A stretch of 64,000 bases of DNA from Trileptium ribeirensis. Its lineage: Eukaryota > Nematoda > Enoplea > Enoplida > Thoracostomopsidae. How positions within the stretch are numbered: the first letter of the stretch is position 1; each line of letters starts with the position of its first letter. The position numbers and the translations under genes are program-made. Location: the NCBI GenBank assembly GCA_030248225.1, contig JASANE010018522.1:1-64000 (forward strand), written 5' to 3'. This document shows positions 25,673 through 38,900 of the stretch, piece by piece. Under the pieces are notes generated by a model. That model made no database searches, was not told where the DNA came from, and worked only from the letters and a program-made list of their open reading frames with translations.

Positions 25673-26390
25673 TTAATCCTTCACTATTTTATCCGTCAAG
25701 ATTTCATCTAGCCTGTCCACAGCCTTCCTAAAAGCGGTGGAGGGAACTTTAGGGGTAGCCATGTTCATTTTTGTAGTAACTTTCGATTGGTGGCTGGGAT
25801 GGGAGAAAACTGCTGTATATGCGGCATATTTCCATATTTTCAGGTACTTTAACTGTCGTATAAATATTTTCACGTTTAAACCGGTTTTTAGCAGTAGAAA
25901 TAGTACTAGTTATTAAATGTTTATGAGCTATTTGACATACAGAAACAAAACATTTAGCGACATCAATAAATCTTGGATTTAGTTGAACATGAGGTTTCCT
26001 ACGAGTGTGTGGACATTGGGAACAATCTGACGAAAATGGGGGATTTGGAAAGCGAGAGCTCACCTCCGCACTGTGGACAAGCCGAAATTTGGGGATATAC
26101 TTTTATATGAAAAACTTACTGTCGAGAGTTAAATATTGATATACTCATGAAACGGAGCGAGCGGAGTTCCCTCAAATAGTGTCTAATTGAGAAAAATTTG
26201 TTTCTCTGTCGTTTTTCATTTTCATCATTAGAGATCACCCAACATTTTTGGTCATAACTTTTGCCACACACATCGAATCGAAAAATGATCAAAGCAAAAT
26301 CATCTCATTGATAGCTACAACTTTGCTGTAATACGTGCTTTTTTGTCAGATCAGCTACTTTCGAGCTACGAGGCAAAACTAAATGCCCCT
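25673..26390 (-). pseudogene. Unrecognised zinc-ribbon ORF, broken (right arm)
   Basis: Mirror of 19022-19745. It shares the in-frame TAA after FNSRQ, so that lesion predates the duplication. The right copy has its own frameshift between CGGELS and SDCSQC, but is open from SDCSQCPHTRRKPHVQLNP through FIDVAKCFVSVC to KNEHGYP, and ends with KAVDRLDEILTDKIVKD-stop in another frame. It lies antisense, about 500 bp upstream of the first HDHD5 exon seen. Confidence 0.4.
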
Positions 26391-26399
26391 AAAAATGAA

Positions 26400-26910
26400 A
26401 TTCTCGAAATTTTTACGAAGTAAGTTTTTGATTGTTGGTGATGAACGATAGGATTATAGGGCCATTTAACCCGACAAACGCTTTGGTTTCATTGTTCTAA
26501 CCCCAGATTGAATGTGTTATTAATTCAGCTAGCGTATAAAATTAGCTATTTCGTTACTCATCAACGAATTAAGATATTTCTGTAATAATCATTGTCACGT
26601 GAATTTGCGTAGCTTGGAATAACGTTGGGATTGGATTATTTCTATTTGGTTTTGGAGAATTAAACTTCGTTGAGTTATTTTTAAAGGCTCACATTTAAGG
26701 TTTTATTTAAATTTATTATTTTGTATTAAGCTTGTAGAATATTGCTTTATTGAATGTCGTTGCTTCTCGAAAAGAATGATCAAACCGTTTTTAAATAGGA
26801 ATTTTTGGAGTTTTTGGCTTCAAAAGAAATATCCTTCGCGTTTGTACACTTTTACAAATCTATTATATACTATTAATGGGTTACATCACTGTATACAGCT
26901 TCTATTTTAG
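26400..26910. other. Gene-free stretch upstream of the right HDHD5 copy
   Basis: AT-rich, almost the same as 18498-19010 reversed. It ends in a good acceptor (TTCTATTTTAG) for the first recognised HDHD5 exon. No promoter elements are identifiable with confidence. Confidence 0.5.
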
Positions 26911-29900
26911 CAGAAACAACAACAGCATTGCCGGTTTGGTCTTCTACTTGATGTCGACGGTGTTTTACTTCGAGGTAAAGATGTTCTGCCCGGTGCAGAA
27001 GAAGCTATCACAACGCTCACTGACTCGCACGGTCGTTTCCGGGTGCCGACAGTGTTTGTAACCAATGCGAGTAATAGTCTACGTGCTGCGAAGGCTGCTA
27101 AGATTTCAGATCATCTGGGGATTAATGTACGTTTGTTGGGCGCAAGTCATTGATCAGATGCCTTGCCTGAAAGCAGGCAACCGTCCAATTAGTCACGTTT
27201 GCAACAATTTTGTTTAGTGTGCATGAATTTTTTACTATTATCAGATATAAGTTTTGTGGCTATTGTGAATGCAGTCTTGAATTTGACATCAAGCGATAGA
27301 GCTTACACAACAGTTCTTATAAGGCATTGCGTGGTTCAGGGATATTTTAAAATGTGCTTTGAGGTAACGAAAAATGAAGTATCATTATTATGGATCAAAC
27401 TGTTCGTGTACAACAAAAAGTTTTTTCAACAATTCTTATTCAATTATATTTATGCATTATAGTCTTTTTTTACCGAAAACTATAGCTCAGTGTTTTACGA
27501 AATGCTTTTTGGATTTTCTAAGTTAATGTTTTTCTGTTAGAAACGTATATTTACTTTTATACTTTGTGATATCTCAAAATGTCTCGGCATTAATATATTT
27601 TTTAAAAATTTTTATGTTTACAAAAATTTGGCACAATTCCAGAACATTTTTTTGCTACCGTGCAATAGGGTAAGGTTTAAAGATACACTAATGTTTTATT
27701 GTTAGGCATTAATAAACGTTTTATTTCAGATTAACGAAAGTCAAGTACTTCTCGCTCATAGTCCATTGAAAATGTTCAAAGAGTTTCACGACAAGCATAT
27801 ACTAGCCAGTGGACAAGGTCCAATTTTAGACATTGCCAAAAAGTTAGAAATATGTTATCTTTGCTTTTTTATTTTGATTTATTTCGATGTTTACTTTTAA
27901 ATATTTCTAGTCAGTCATTTTATTTTTATACTAGAAACCCGTTGGTTTGAAAGGCGCAGTGACCTTAGGGAAAATAGAGTGATTATATATCATATAAATG
28001 TACGTGATTAGCTATGTAAATTAATTTTAAAGTCAACATTTTTTCACATTTAAACTATCTGCTGAGATGGGGGTACTTTAAAGGAGCACTCGTGAACTGA
28101 TGAACCCATGGAGGCGAGACTGTTCTGGGCTTCTAGGTACCGTCACGGGCATTCATATTGCCCAATTTCCCACACGAAATTATAGCCCTTCAGTCAATCA
28201 CTTCAGACGAACGCAGAATTAATGTTTGATGTGACTAAGGGTTTTCAACCCAACGGTTGTTATCTTTTTGTGTTTTGTGTATCGGCGATTATTTTTTGCG
28301 CTGGTAAGTAAGCTATGGACACAATATATTTTGACAGCTGCAGATTAGTTGTTGTCTGCTTCATATGCGATTGCATTCTTGATCAGTGAAATTGTCATCG
28401 CCTTGTGTTTTGGATGAACATAAAACGTGTTTTGTTTCTGAATTTACTCGTACTAAACTCTGGTGAATTCGATTTTGCTAGATTATATAGCGAAATATTT
28501 GATTTTGATGAATCGTTGACGTTTTTTTGATTACTTTATTCGATTAATATTTGTTAAACAAATTCATTGAAATCTGTTGTGGTATCTGAAATTCTTGTAG
28601 TGTATATAAATACATTCATGTTATTTGATCAAGAGTAAACATATTCAAGTATACAACCAGCCGATGTTTGTTGGAGTGAAAATTCGCGAATCTTTGTTTA
28701 TGATTATTTTAGTATGAACTGTCTTATGTGTTTTTTTTAATTTTGCTTAAAACATTGCAGCAGTTTACGTTTTCAACAACTCGTACGATGTTTTGAATAT
28801 TATTATTTTATTTTTAGCCTAGGATTTAGCCAGGTAACCACGGTTGAAAGCCTTGCCGAAAGATTCTCGTATTTAGATTGTGTCGACTATAAAAAACGTC
28901 AAGACGCAATGGTAAGTCACAAATTGTATTTTAAGTAAAATGTATCTGTGACCTAGTAGCACTGCCAGTCGTCGAAGCAATTCCAGGTCTTGTGATTTTT
29001 TTATTTCTGTCAAATACAAAAAGTTTATCGAGTGCAGTGCGAACTATTATGTTAAAGACAGCTTTAAACGAGTTTCGATGTCAAATAGACTGCTTGTAAC
29101 TTGGCTGCAGAGGCTTTATGCTCTCGACAGAGACTAGTTGTAACCAGGGGCGCCGCACGAAGAGTGGCGGCCTCCTTTGCCAATTTTCCGGTAGCGTCTG
29201 ACCATTTTTGATTGGCGTGTTGCGCCCATGTTTGTAACGAAAATGGCAGAGAGTAGTTTCTTAACCCTCGATGGAAACTGGTACGGCCGATGTAGCTTTT
29301 GGAGCCCCAAGTAGCGGAATTTACTTGTCCTTCACTCATGTCTCTGCAAATGTCTTTCGTCTGTATCGACTTAACGCTCTAATCAACGATGTTCATTGAC
29401 GAATTTTCAGTGTCAGCACTGTACAGATTATATATTTAAAATAATTTATATTCTCTGGCCTACAGCAAATAACTTTTCCCATATTTAAGCAGAATATATA
29501 TGCATTAAAAACTTTAGGATCAATAAAAAGAAGACGCATTTTGATTTTGTCTGACCTACAGCACATAACTTTTCCCAGATTTAAGCGGAATGTGTAATCA
29601 TTAAAAAAACTTTAGGATCAATAAAAAGAAGATGTATTTTGATTTTGTCTCAAATAATTTTAATTGTGAAAATAATACATTGCGGCAGCGATCGGTTGTG
29701 AAAATATTCTATTTGACCTGCTTTTGGGCCCGCGTAAAGGTTTTAGCCCTATTCGGGATCCATATCCAGAATTTGCACCACCACACGTGACCCTGCTTAT
29801 TCGCTTTGCTCGTTTCACTTACTCAGAATTCAATGATAGTGTTACGTACTAATTAGTAGTTGAAAAAGACAGTCGCTGTCATTACGTTTATGGGGGTTGT

Positions 29901-32900
29901 TTTTTCCGAGTCGCTAAGATAGCCACTGTTAAGATGATCCTTTAATGGCTCTTCATGCTATTCGTAGTTATGGAGGTAAATTTATATTGTTCAATTTAAC
30001 TACAAAGAGTTCACGATTTTCATTTTGGTTTATTTTTAGTATAATTTGTGTCTTAATCAAAGTAATGTTTTTGGAAGAGTAAATCTGTATAATGTCTTAC
30101 TAAATTACTGATTTTTGATATATGACGTAAAATTTATCTATCATGCTAAGTTTAATTACAGTGGGATTATTTTAAATGTACTACGTTTAATAATAGAAAT
30201 TTATATAATCTAGTATCATTTATTATTTCAGTTATCTGGAGCTTTAATACCACGGGATAATTCTTTTCCTAAAATAGATGGTTAGTCATTTGTTTTTTGT
30301 TCTGTGTTTTTACAGATTTTTCATGCTTATTTCAGTTATTTCTAAGAAGATTCTTTACGGAGTTGAAACCAGGAAAAACCAGTCAAATTATGTAATTTGG
30401 CATGTCACAAAATTATTCTTAATGTATTGTCAAAAATGTTGAGATTATTTAAATTAGAAGTAGAGGAAAACTTTACGGCCTCGCTGCACTTCTTGGAAGT
30501 AATAATCTATTTTGTAGTGTAATACGGGAAAGTGTTTATGCTAATCATTGTATTTTACATGGGCCGCACGTTTATAAACTTCTGTGACCATCCAATTTTC
30601 TGTCATGTATTAACGTGTTATCTAACTTCAATATCTGGGCTAAAACTGAAGTCAATGAAAAGTGGGAAACGGGTTACATCTGATGTTGAGGATTCTTCGG
30701 GGCAGTAAAATAGAAATAATTAATGACTCACTCACCAAACGAGAACTGGATGTTTCGCAAACAGAGTTTGGGTTTTTATTAATATTTTGGGGCCTATAAC
30801 TACATAGCTGGAAACCGAAAGCTGTGTACTAAGACACTAAAAACGGCCTTCGCATTGCTTGTTATGTCATAAACCGTGTGCTGCTCATTAAGTATCGAAA
30901 ACATTTCGCTGTCGTGGCTCTGCCCACATGGATAAACAACGGCACTGCACGCTGCGACAACATAGGCCCAAGTTTTGTAATTTGAGATGTGTTATGGAAC
31001 TAAATGGAACCACGATTTAAGGTAACGGAGGGTGATGGAATAGATGGACGGTCTGCGCTCTTAACAGAATCAATATAGTACATGGAGAATCTTTATCATG
31101 GATACGCCCTTAAGCTGTAAACTGGGGAATAAAAAATACCTGTTGGATTTCCCTCAGCCCCTATAGGGGCAAAACACTGCTCTCTAGTTTAACCGGTGCT
31201 CTTGTAGTTTCATTTTATAGCGTCTATGTGCCTGTTTAACGTATGTGTAGTTGTTTTTTGTGGCATGTTTATTATTTTTCTGTTGAAAAAGCTTATGCTC
31301 ACGTTTCATTTTGCTCTGGAATTTATCACAAAATTCTAAAATAGAAGCAATAGTATTAAATTTTTGTTATAGACGTTTTTTCTTGAATTGACTAATTTTT
31401 GTTTCTGCTGAGAGCATTTGGAGTACAAACTTGGGGGAAGCCAATTAAGCTGCTCCAAAATTCGAGGGAACGGCCGAAGTTCTGGGGCACCCATTCCCCA
31501 GACGATCTTTGTTTAAGTGCATCAGGCTTAATTTGGCTGAACACTTACTGATGAAATTGATTGATTAAAATTCGATCAATAAGTACTCGTGGAGGTAGTG
31601 TTTACCATAGCTATTGACTATTTCTTATACAGTCTTTTCCAACTATTTTATTCTATGTCAGAAAGATTGAAATTGGTTTATAAATAGTTTATAAATACTC
31701 TGTTATTGTATAATGTTTTTTTAAGGATTGTCTTCACATTTGCATTTCATCAATATTATGAGACCTTAGTTAACTACTGTAAATCACAGTTCATTCACGT
31801 GCTTAAATTTTGAAGTGGGTGTTTATATGACATGGAATGTATTTTGCTCGAAATTATCTGTATTGATGTGATAGTAATTATGTATGGTGCTTATAACATT
31901 TTTTACTCGTATTAATGGCTTAACAGTAATAGTAAATTGTATATTATAATATTTCAGCCATAGTTTTGTTTGGTGAACCGGCGAAATGGGAAACGAGCCT
32001 TCAACTTATTATCGACACGCTTATGACTGACGGGTGGCCCGGCAATCCGCGCTGGCGCCGTGACTCGAAGCCGCCCTACCCTCATATTCCGATTTTGGCC
32101 TGCAATATGGATCTTCTTTGGGTTGCAGAAGCGCCGTTACCAAGGTAATGCATATTATTTAAACGACCCAATGAACAGTTGAGAGAACAGTTTGGATTTT
32201 TTGTAGTTTTATAGTTATTAAAATTTCAGAACTCTAAAATTAACAAGCAGCGTTTTGTGTATTTAGGTTTGTGGCCGGAGAATCAGTCCAGTAATTTGTC
32301 GTATAAAAATATTACCTACTACTATTATATCGATTGGTTCTACTGGTGTGCAAGTGGAAAGTTATTACCAATATAATGATGCGATTCGAAGCTGAGTCTT
32401 TGACGAAATTCATATTGAATATACTGTAACAGTTTTGGGATTATTTTTTAAATTTTGGTAGCTTACCGATATGGTGTCTACGTCTTGTAAATTTTGACAA
32501 ATACAGTTTTTCTCGAGGCTCGGGTTGTATAAATGAGTTTGGATTGTCATGATTTGTGTATTTTGTTGTAATAGGTCATCCATTATAAAATTGAATGGGA
32601 GGATAACAATTATTCTCAAGAAGTAGGAAATGGGTGGCACATCGAACTAACAATTTTGTAAATTTCAAGTGTTGCCAAATTCGACGCAGTAATTTTCTTG
32701 AATGCTGGTCGTAATACGTAATACTTACCATGTAATTTGAATATTTTTATTTACTTTGAGTTTTACAGTGGTCTATCAATATTGTATTTTTTTAGAATCG
32801 GACATGGAACGTTTATGTTGTGCCTTGAAACGTTGTATAGAGTAAGTAATGCTTGACTAAATGAATATTTTTATTTACTTTGAGTTTTACAGTGGACTGT

Positions 32901-35900
32901 CAATATTGTATTTTTTAGAATCGGACATGGAACGTTTATGTTGTGCCTTGAAACGTTGTATAGAGTAAGTAATGCTTGACTAAATGAATATTTTTATTTA
33001 CTTTGAGTTTTACAGTGGACTGTCAATATCATATTTTTTAGAATCGGACATGGAACGTTTATGTTGTGCCTTGAAACGTTGTATAGAGTAAATAATGCTT
33101 GACTAAATTATTATTCAACGGAGATGTTGCTTTTTGATTTGATTTGTAACAATATTTAATGTGGTTATGCGTGTTTTCTCTAGCTTACACGTGTTTTATC
33201 GATAAATTAGCGATTGTAATTTTTTTCGTATTCTTACAGTGCATACAAATTCCGCGAAGCCGATTTTTCATAACTCACATGAAATTTTCAGTAGAAGGAT
33301 TTGAAATCTTCCATTGATTCGGTGTTTTGAGGTTGTATAAAATAACCGTAAAGTTAATAACTAATTAAGTTCGCTGATTTTTAATCTACTTGAGCAATGT
33401 TTTTTATCATCAAGTGATTTGTACGACACTGCTAAATTGCAAAAATATCATACCCGGAAAAAGGTTAAACCGGTATTTTAACTAAAATCCAAGATGAAAG
33501 TAAACCTAGCCTGCACACACTGATCATCCTATTCTGTTTTTTGTGTTTTGTAAAAAATGGGGATACTGGTGTTGAAAATATGCTGTTTTGTGTTTGTGCG
33601 GTGATAATCAAACCGCTTGCGAATAATGTTAGCCTGATTTGAATAAAAATTTGAAGGGCTATGTTCAGGATCAATAACTGACAACCTAATAGCACCATTT
33701 CGTTTACGATAGTTGCGTCAAATTTGTTCGACGGCAGAGTCCTGATTCAAATGTATTAAACTTCTATAAATTGACATTAGCTGAATCGATATAGTTTATT
33801 TTCGTCTGAGAATCAACCGAACGGAATTTCTCATCTTTTCTAGAACAGTGAATGTGGATTTTACATAGGTCGTTTAGAAAAAAGACAATAGGTATGCTAA
33901 GTTTATGCGTCCAAAGTGTAGTCTCGCACAACCAAAAACAATGAAATTTCGAGCGTATTTCACAGTGATACTTTTATAAATATATTTTATTTTAGTTGTA
34001 CTATCACATTTTAGTTGTGCTCTTAGCAGTTGTTGTGTCAATCTTTTGCGGTATTTTGTTATTATTTCTTAAGAAATTAACGGGTAATCGCATGAAGTAC
34101 ACTGCGTTGATGGGCAAACCAAGCGAGCTGACGTATCATCATGCCGAATATTGCGTCAAACAGGAGGCGATTAAAATGGGGATCGATCCGCCGCGGACAT
34201 TATATGCCATCGGGTAAGTATGAACAGTAGGGCTTGTTACACCGTTTTCACGTGTGTAGTGTTTTCCTCTTTCCTGTTAACAGCTGTTTTTGCAATGTCC
34301 GAATCATGTAATGTAATGTAATGTTAGCAGCTGAATTTATTGATGTTGTGGATTTGAACTGGGATGAGCCCTGTTTTTATATTTATTTTACAATAACACT
34401 TATTGTTTACACTGTTTTATGTCTGAATATTAGGTCTGATTTCATGGTATTCACATTCAGTACAAGGATCCTGTGAACTTTGTCATCTGATTCTGCCTAG
34501 TTGTTTGGAAGAAAAATAGCGTTCAACCGTGCAAAAATTTTTGCCTGTCTGTGTTTACCATGGTAAACAATCAATTGTTCAACATCGTGTATTTTCTGAA
34601 ATTTATTTAGAGTATGCTGTGACATGACTCATCTCAGAGTGAAAAGCATTGCTTAGCGGCGACTTCCGGGCACGATTGTCGATACTGATTTATAGAACGA
34701 ATGCGGGAACAAAATGCAAAGATTTAGTGTTAGATATCAGGGTTTGAAATTTGTATCGGATCATCTTATGTGGCTATATGGGTTTCTAATCAGTTTGCCC
34801 TGTCGCGTGCGACATGATTACAATAACGTTGAAGATTGGACATTTTCAGTACGTATTCACCAAGATTACCATTTCTGTTTTGAACGAAGCTGTATTGATT
34901 ACCCTTTCCATCTTGAACAAAAGAGTATTTTTTTCTACAATCGTGAACGAACTTTTGCCGCAACAACGGAATGAACGTGAATCGTTTGGCGCTTAGTATC
35001 GTACACTAGCCACTACGGTGTTTAGGATCTGGAAGGCGCTTTTCCTTAAGGTACATTGTAAAGCAAGCGAATAACAACGTAGTGTAAACGCACACCGCAG
35101 GATTTTACGAACATGATGGTACCTCCGTCTGGGCGCTTGATATAACCGCAATGAGATAGTTTTCGGGACAGTGGCAAGCCGGTTAGAATCGGCTTCGCGT
35201 AGAAACTCTTCGTCGGAATAAATTGATTCTGAAAGGCAGACACCGGCAGCAGCAGCAGCAGCAATGTCAGTGTTCTGGTATGCTTTGGATGCATGGAGCA
35301 AACGTTTGAAGGATGACATCGATGAAGCTGTTGCGACATTATCTGGTAGATTGTTCCATAATCGGATGGTTCGGCAAGCAAAACTATATCTAGCACAGTT
35401 TCTATGTGGTATGTATCGAGTTTGTAGTTTAAACAGATCTCCGTGAAGACGATCGTCGTCAGCAACGTGAAAGAATTGATCCAACCGAAGATCTACAAGA
35501 TTATGAGCCATTCGATACATCATGATGAGATCTGCTCTAATTCTTCGTGTTTCAAGAGTTTGTAGATACCAACCGTTCGTAAAAGCCATAACGGCTATGC
35601 TGGGTATCAGCTTGGCTGCCCCTCTTTGAACGTCTTCTAATACCATGCAGTCCCGGATGTAGTCAGGACACCAAGAGCAAGTCGCATGTTGCAACCGTGG
35701 TCTCACAAGTGTCTTGTATATTGGCATGAATGTTGCAATCGTCAGGTACTGGAATTTCCTCTTAGTCGCCCTGATGACCTTCCCACAACTGACTGCAGCT
35801 TCAGTACAATGCTTCGACGATTTCATGTTGGCTGATATCCACACACCAAGGTCTTTTTCGTTTTCACTATTTGGTATGCTGTTGCCATCCAAATTATATT

Positions 35901-38900
35901 GGAGATTGGGGTTGTTATGGCCGAAATGGGTGCAAGAACACTTTTCTACGTTGAACTCCATGCCAGAACCTACAGCCCACTGACTTATTTTGCTGCACAA
36001 TGTATGTATACTAGGGCAACCGTGTCACTTAAGGGTTAAAACACCGCACATTTTCTCCACTCCTTGTCGTTTTCAAACGAAGCGAGCTGAAAGTAGTTGA
36101 ACATTCACCATTTTGATATACTAAAGTGGGCTTATTTCTGACGAAAGTTAACACCTATTATGTCGCTGAAACATATTTATGGCCACAGAGAGAGAGTGTA
36201 TAATGGGTATCAGATTTTCGAATTTTTCACCGGAAGAAATGGAGACAAAATTTTTTACCTAACCGCAAGACCGAAATTTACAGTTACAATCAGTGTTAAA
36301 TGCTGAATTTCGATCGTTATGTTTGAACGAGATCGATCGTTTGGTATTAATTTAAATAAGTTCGATCGCGTAATATAAAATGTTTGCGATTAAACAAAAT
36401 GTTAGTTTGGGTTACCGAATTTCGTTTAAAGATGGATCGTTCGATTGCATATAGTTTTGTTTTGGCTGTGTTCAATTATATGTACACTTATGCATCATTC
36501 ACATTATTTTACGTGCATCAGCTGCACACACGTTTGAAAGCTGGCACGCCAAATGCATCAAATTGTAGACGCTGGCCCCTCAGTTATTCGATGCTTTTTA
36601 AACAGAATCGCCATTACATCTAATATGCATTTAGCCCGTAAACTATCACCACAATTATTATTTATGACTAATGACTTATATGGCTTTTATGACTAATCTT
36701 TATTTCTTTTATGTGATTCGCGAGATTATCCTAGAGGTTCCTAATGCGCCAACGTTTTAATTCCCTAATTTTAGACGAACAGTTTTTGTATGTCTACTGC
36801 CTAACAAATGCAAGTTCAGATACTTATAAACTAACCGACTTACTCCGAGATTAGTGATTATATTTTACAATTCCAGCACATTAGTGTATTTCAATACCTT
36901 TACGATCGATTAGATTACGGCTATTGTTGCAGACGATTAATCTATTTCATAAAACTTATCTGAGTTGTCTTCCTTCGAGTTACTATTAGTCATGCACAGT
37001 GGTTACAAAACCAAAGACCCGAGATTTCGAGGAGCCGAAATTCGGAACCACAAACCTCCATCTCCCTAGTCCTCGTGACTGATTCCCCGTTTGATGTTTG
37101 TTTGGGAACTATGGATCGTCATAGCGTATCTACGTCAGCTCGAGTCGTTTTCAATAGCAACTGTTAAATGCGAATTTTTTAAAACAGTAAAATATACTCG
37201 ATCCGCCATAAGTGTTCGAAACATGAGAGAAACTGTTTGAAATTCAGTGTAAAATTTGTTACAAGTGTTCGATGGAAACAAAATTTGCTATTTTATTAAG
37301 CGTTGAAGTAAATTCGGCAGTCATTCCTGACATACGGTTTTTTAGTAACCGTGTTGATTGCGTTCAAATTTTTTTCTGATCGCTTTACACTTTAGCGACA
37401 ATCCGGAGTCCGATATTCTTGGCGCAAATTTGTTCAATCGTTTTGTCGAGCAACGAACGACCATAAAAGCGCATCTGGCTGGTGGCTCTCAAGTCAAACA
37501 GAAACAAAGCCACGGCTGGAGCAATTATTTGGATATGGCTGACGAGACCTTACAGGTATAATATTATGTAGCCTTTTCTAATATTATACGACTATAAAAT
37601 AGCGTTGGTTGGCTGGCTATCATATAGAACAAAGCTACGTAAAGAGCGATTATTTGCATCGTTGCCACAAACTTTGAAGACACGGAGATTGGAAAAAGCA
37701 GGCAATCTGATATCAAAAATGGGAAATTCCTAAGAAAACTGAAAAACAAGAAATTTATAGTGGAACGCTGGAAATCTATTTTGTTTGTCTGCAATGTTGC
37801 CCACCAAGAATCAAAATGAAACCTCAAATGTAAATTCCTTTTATTGAGAACTTAAATTGCCATCACCAAAATGAATTATGCCTCTAGCCTTTTTTATCGT
37901 CATGGTGATGATATTCTAACCGTTGAATATTGTCATTTAGAGAATGTGCATAACTGGTAACCCCCATTGGACAGGCTAGCTCTGTTAATACTGCTCAGAG
38001 ATATAGTATCGTTGAAATATAGGCATCCATGAGGTATAGAACAGGTTAAAACATGATTTTCAGGGCAAAATTATGCCAAATTAAAGCGTTGACATGTCTA
38101 CTTGTCAGCGTTCGCGTCGTTGCGGTAAACATTATGACTATAAATGTGGTCTCATGTTAAGTACTTGGAGCAAAAAATATAACGGAAATATTATTTCAGT
38201 CAAGGATAGTACTAGGATCTAAAACACTTCTGAGACCGAAATTCCTACAATTAGGGGTCCAACTTGACAACAGACTTATAGATTTGGCTCGTAATTTTGA
38301 CATCCTTTTGCAGCGAAAAGTTTGACTTAGTGGTTTTTCTGGCATTTGGGAAACTCATTTAATTACATTGGTTTTACTATCCGGTCCATTGTTCCGTGGG
38401 TACGGGGGTATGTTGAGACCATGGTTTGGGATCAAAGGTCAAAATGCGGATTTTTCAACCCATTTTAATTCCTTTCACGGAATCGAGGGGTCTCTTTATC
38501 TTAGTATTTGAATTTTTTCTCTGGTTTGTTTTATTTCATCGTCAAATGAATTCCTAAATGCCGATGTCTCTTTTTTGTTTTAGATGCAGGTACCGGTTCT
38601 GGAATTATGGGTTTTAAATATGGCACCCTCGTGGTTCCTCGACCCAAAATTCGAAAATTTGTTCTAACGTCCTGGGCGGCTAAAAAGTTATATTTAGAAA
38701 TTTAAGGGCATGGCAAACCGATTGATGGTGTTGATTTTGCTCTGCGATCCATGGTTCTATAGATTTTACTAGGACTGGGCGCCACCTTGGTTCATCAAAC
38801 CAAAATTTCTAATTTTATTGTTACGTCCTGGTACGTACCGGCTGATAACTTGCATGTGATGGTTTGAGGGCATGGGAAACATATTGCCGTTGTTAGTTTT

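Noticed and set aside
26383..26419. Candidate first exon of HDHD5 (MPLKMKFSKFLR followed by GTAAGT)
   Set aside because: It would join the first recognised exon out of phase (one leftover base against a phase-0 acceptor), and it overlaps the antisense zinc-ribbon pseudogene.
32410..32640. Frame of 76-99 codons present in both arms (also 12716-13015)
   Set aside because: It lies in an HDHD5 intron on the antisense strand, the stop position differs between arms, and there is no domain.
33996..34073. Hydrophobic N-terminal extension in front of the motif-III exon
   Set aside because: This is the pyrimidine-rich intron end read in frame; the acceptor TTTCTTAAG and the homology both start at KLTGN.
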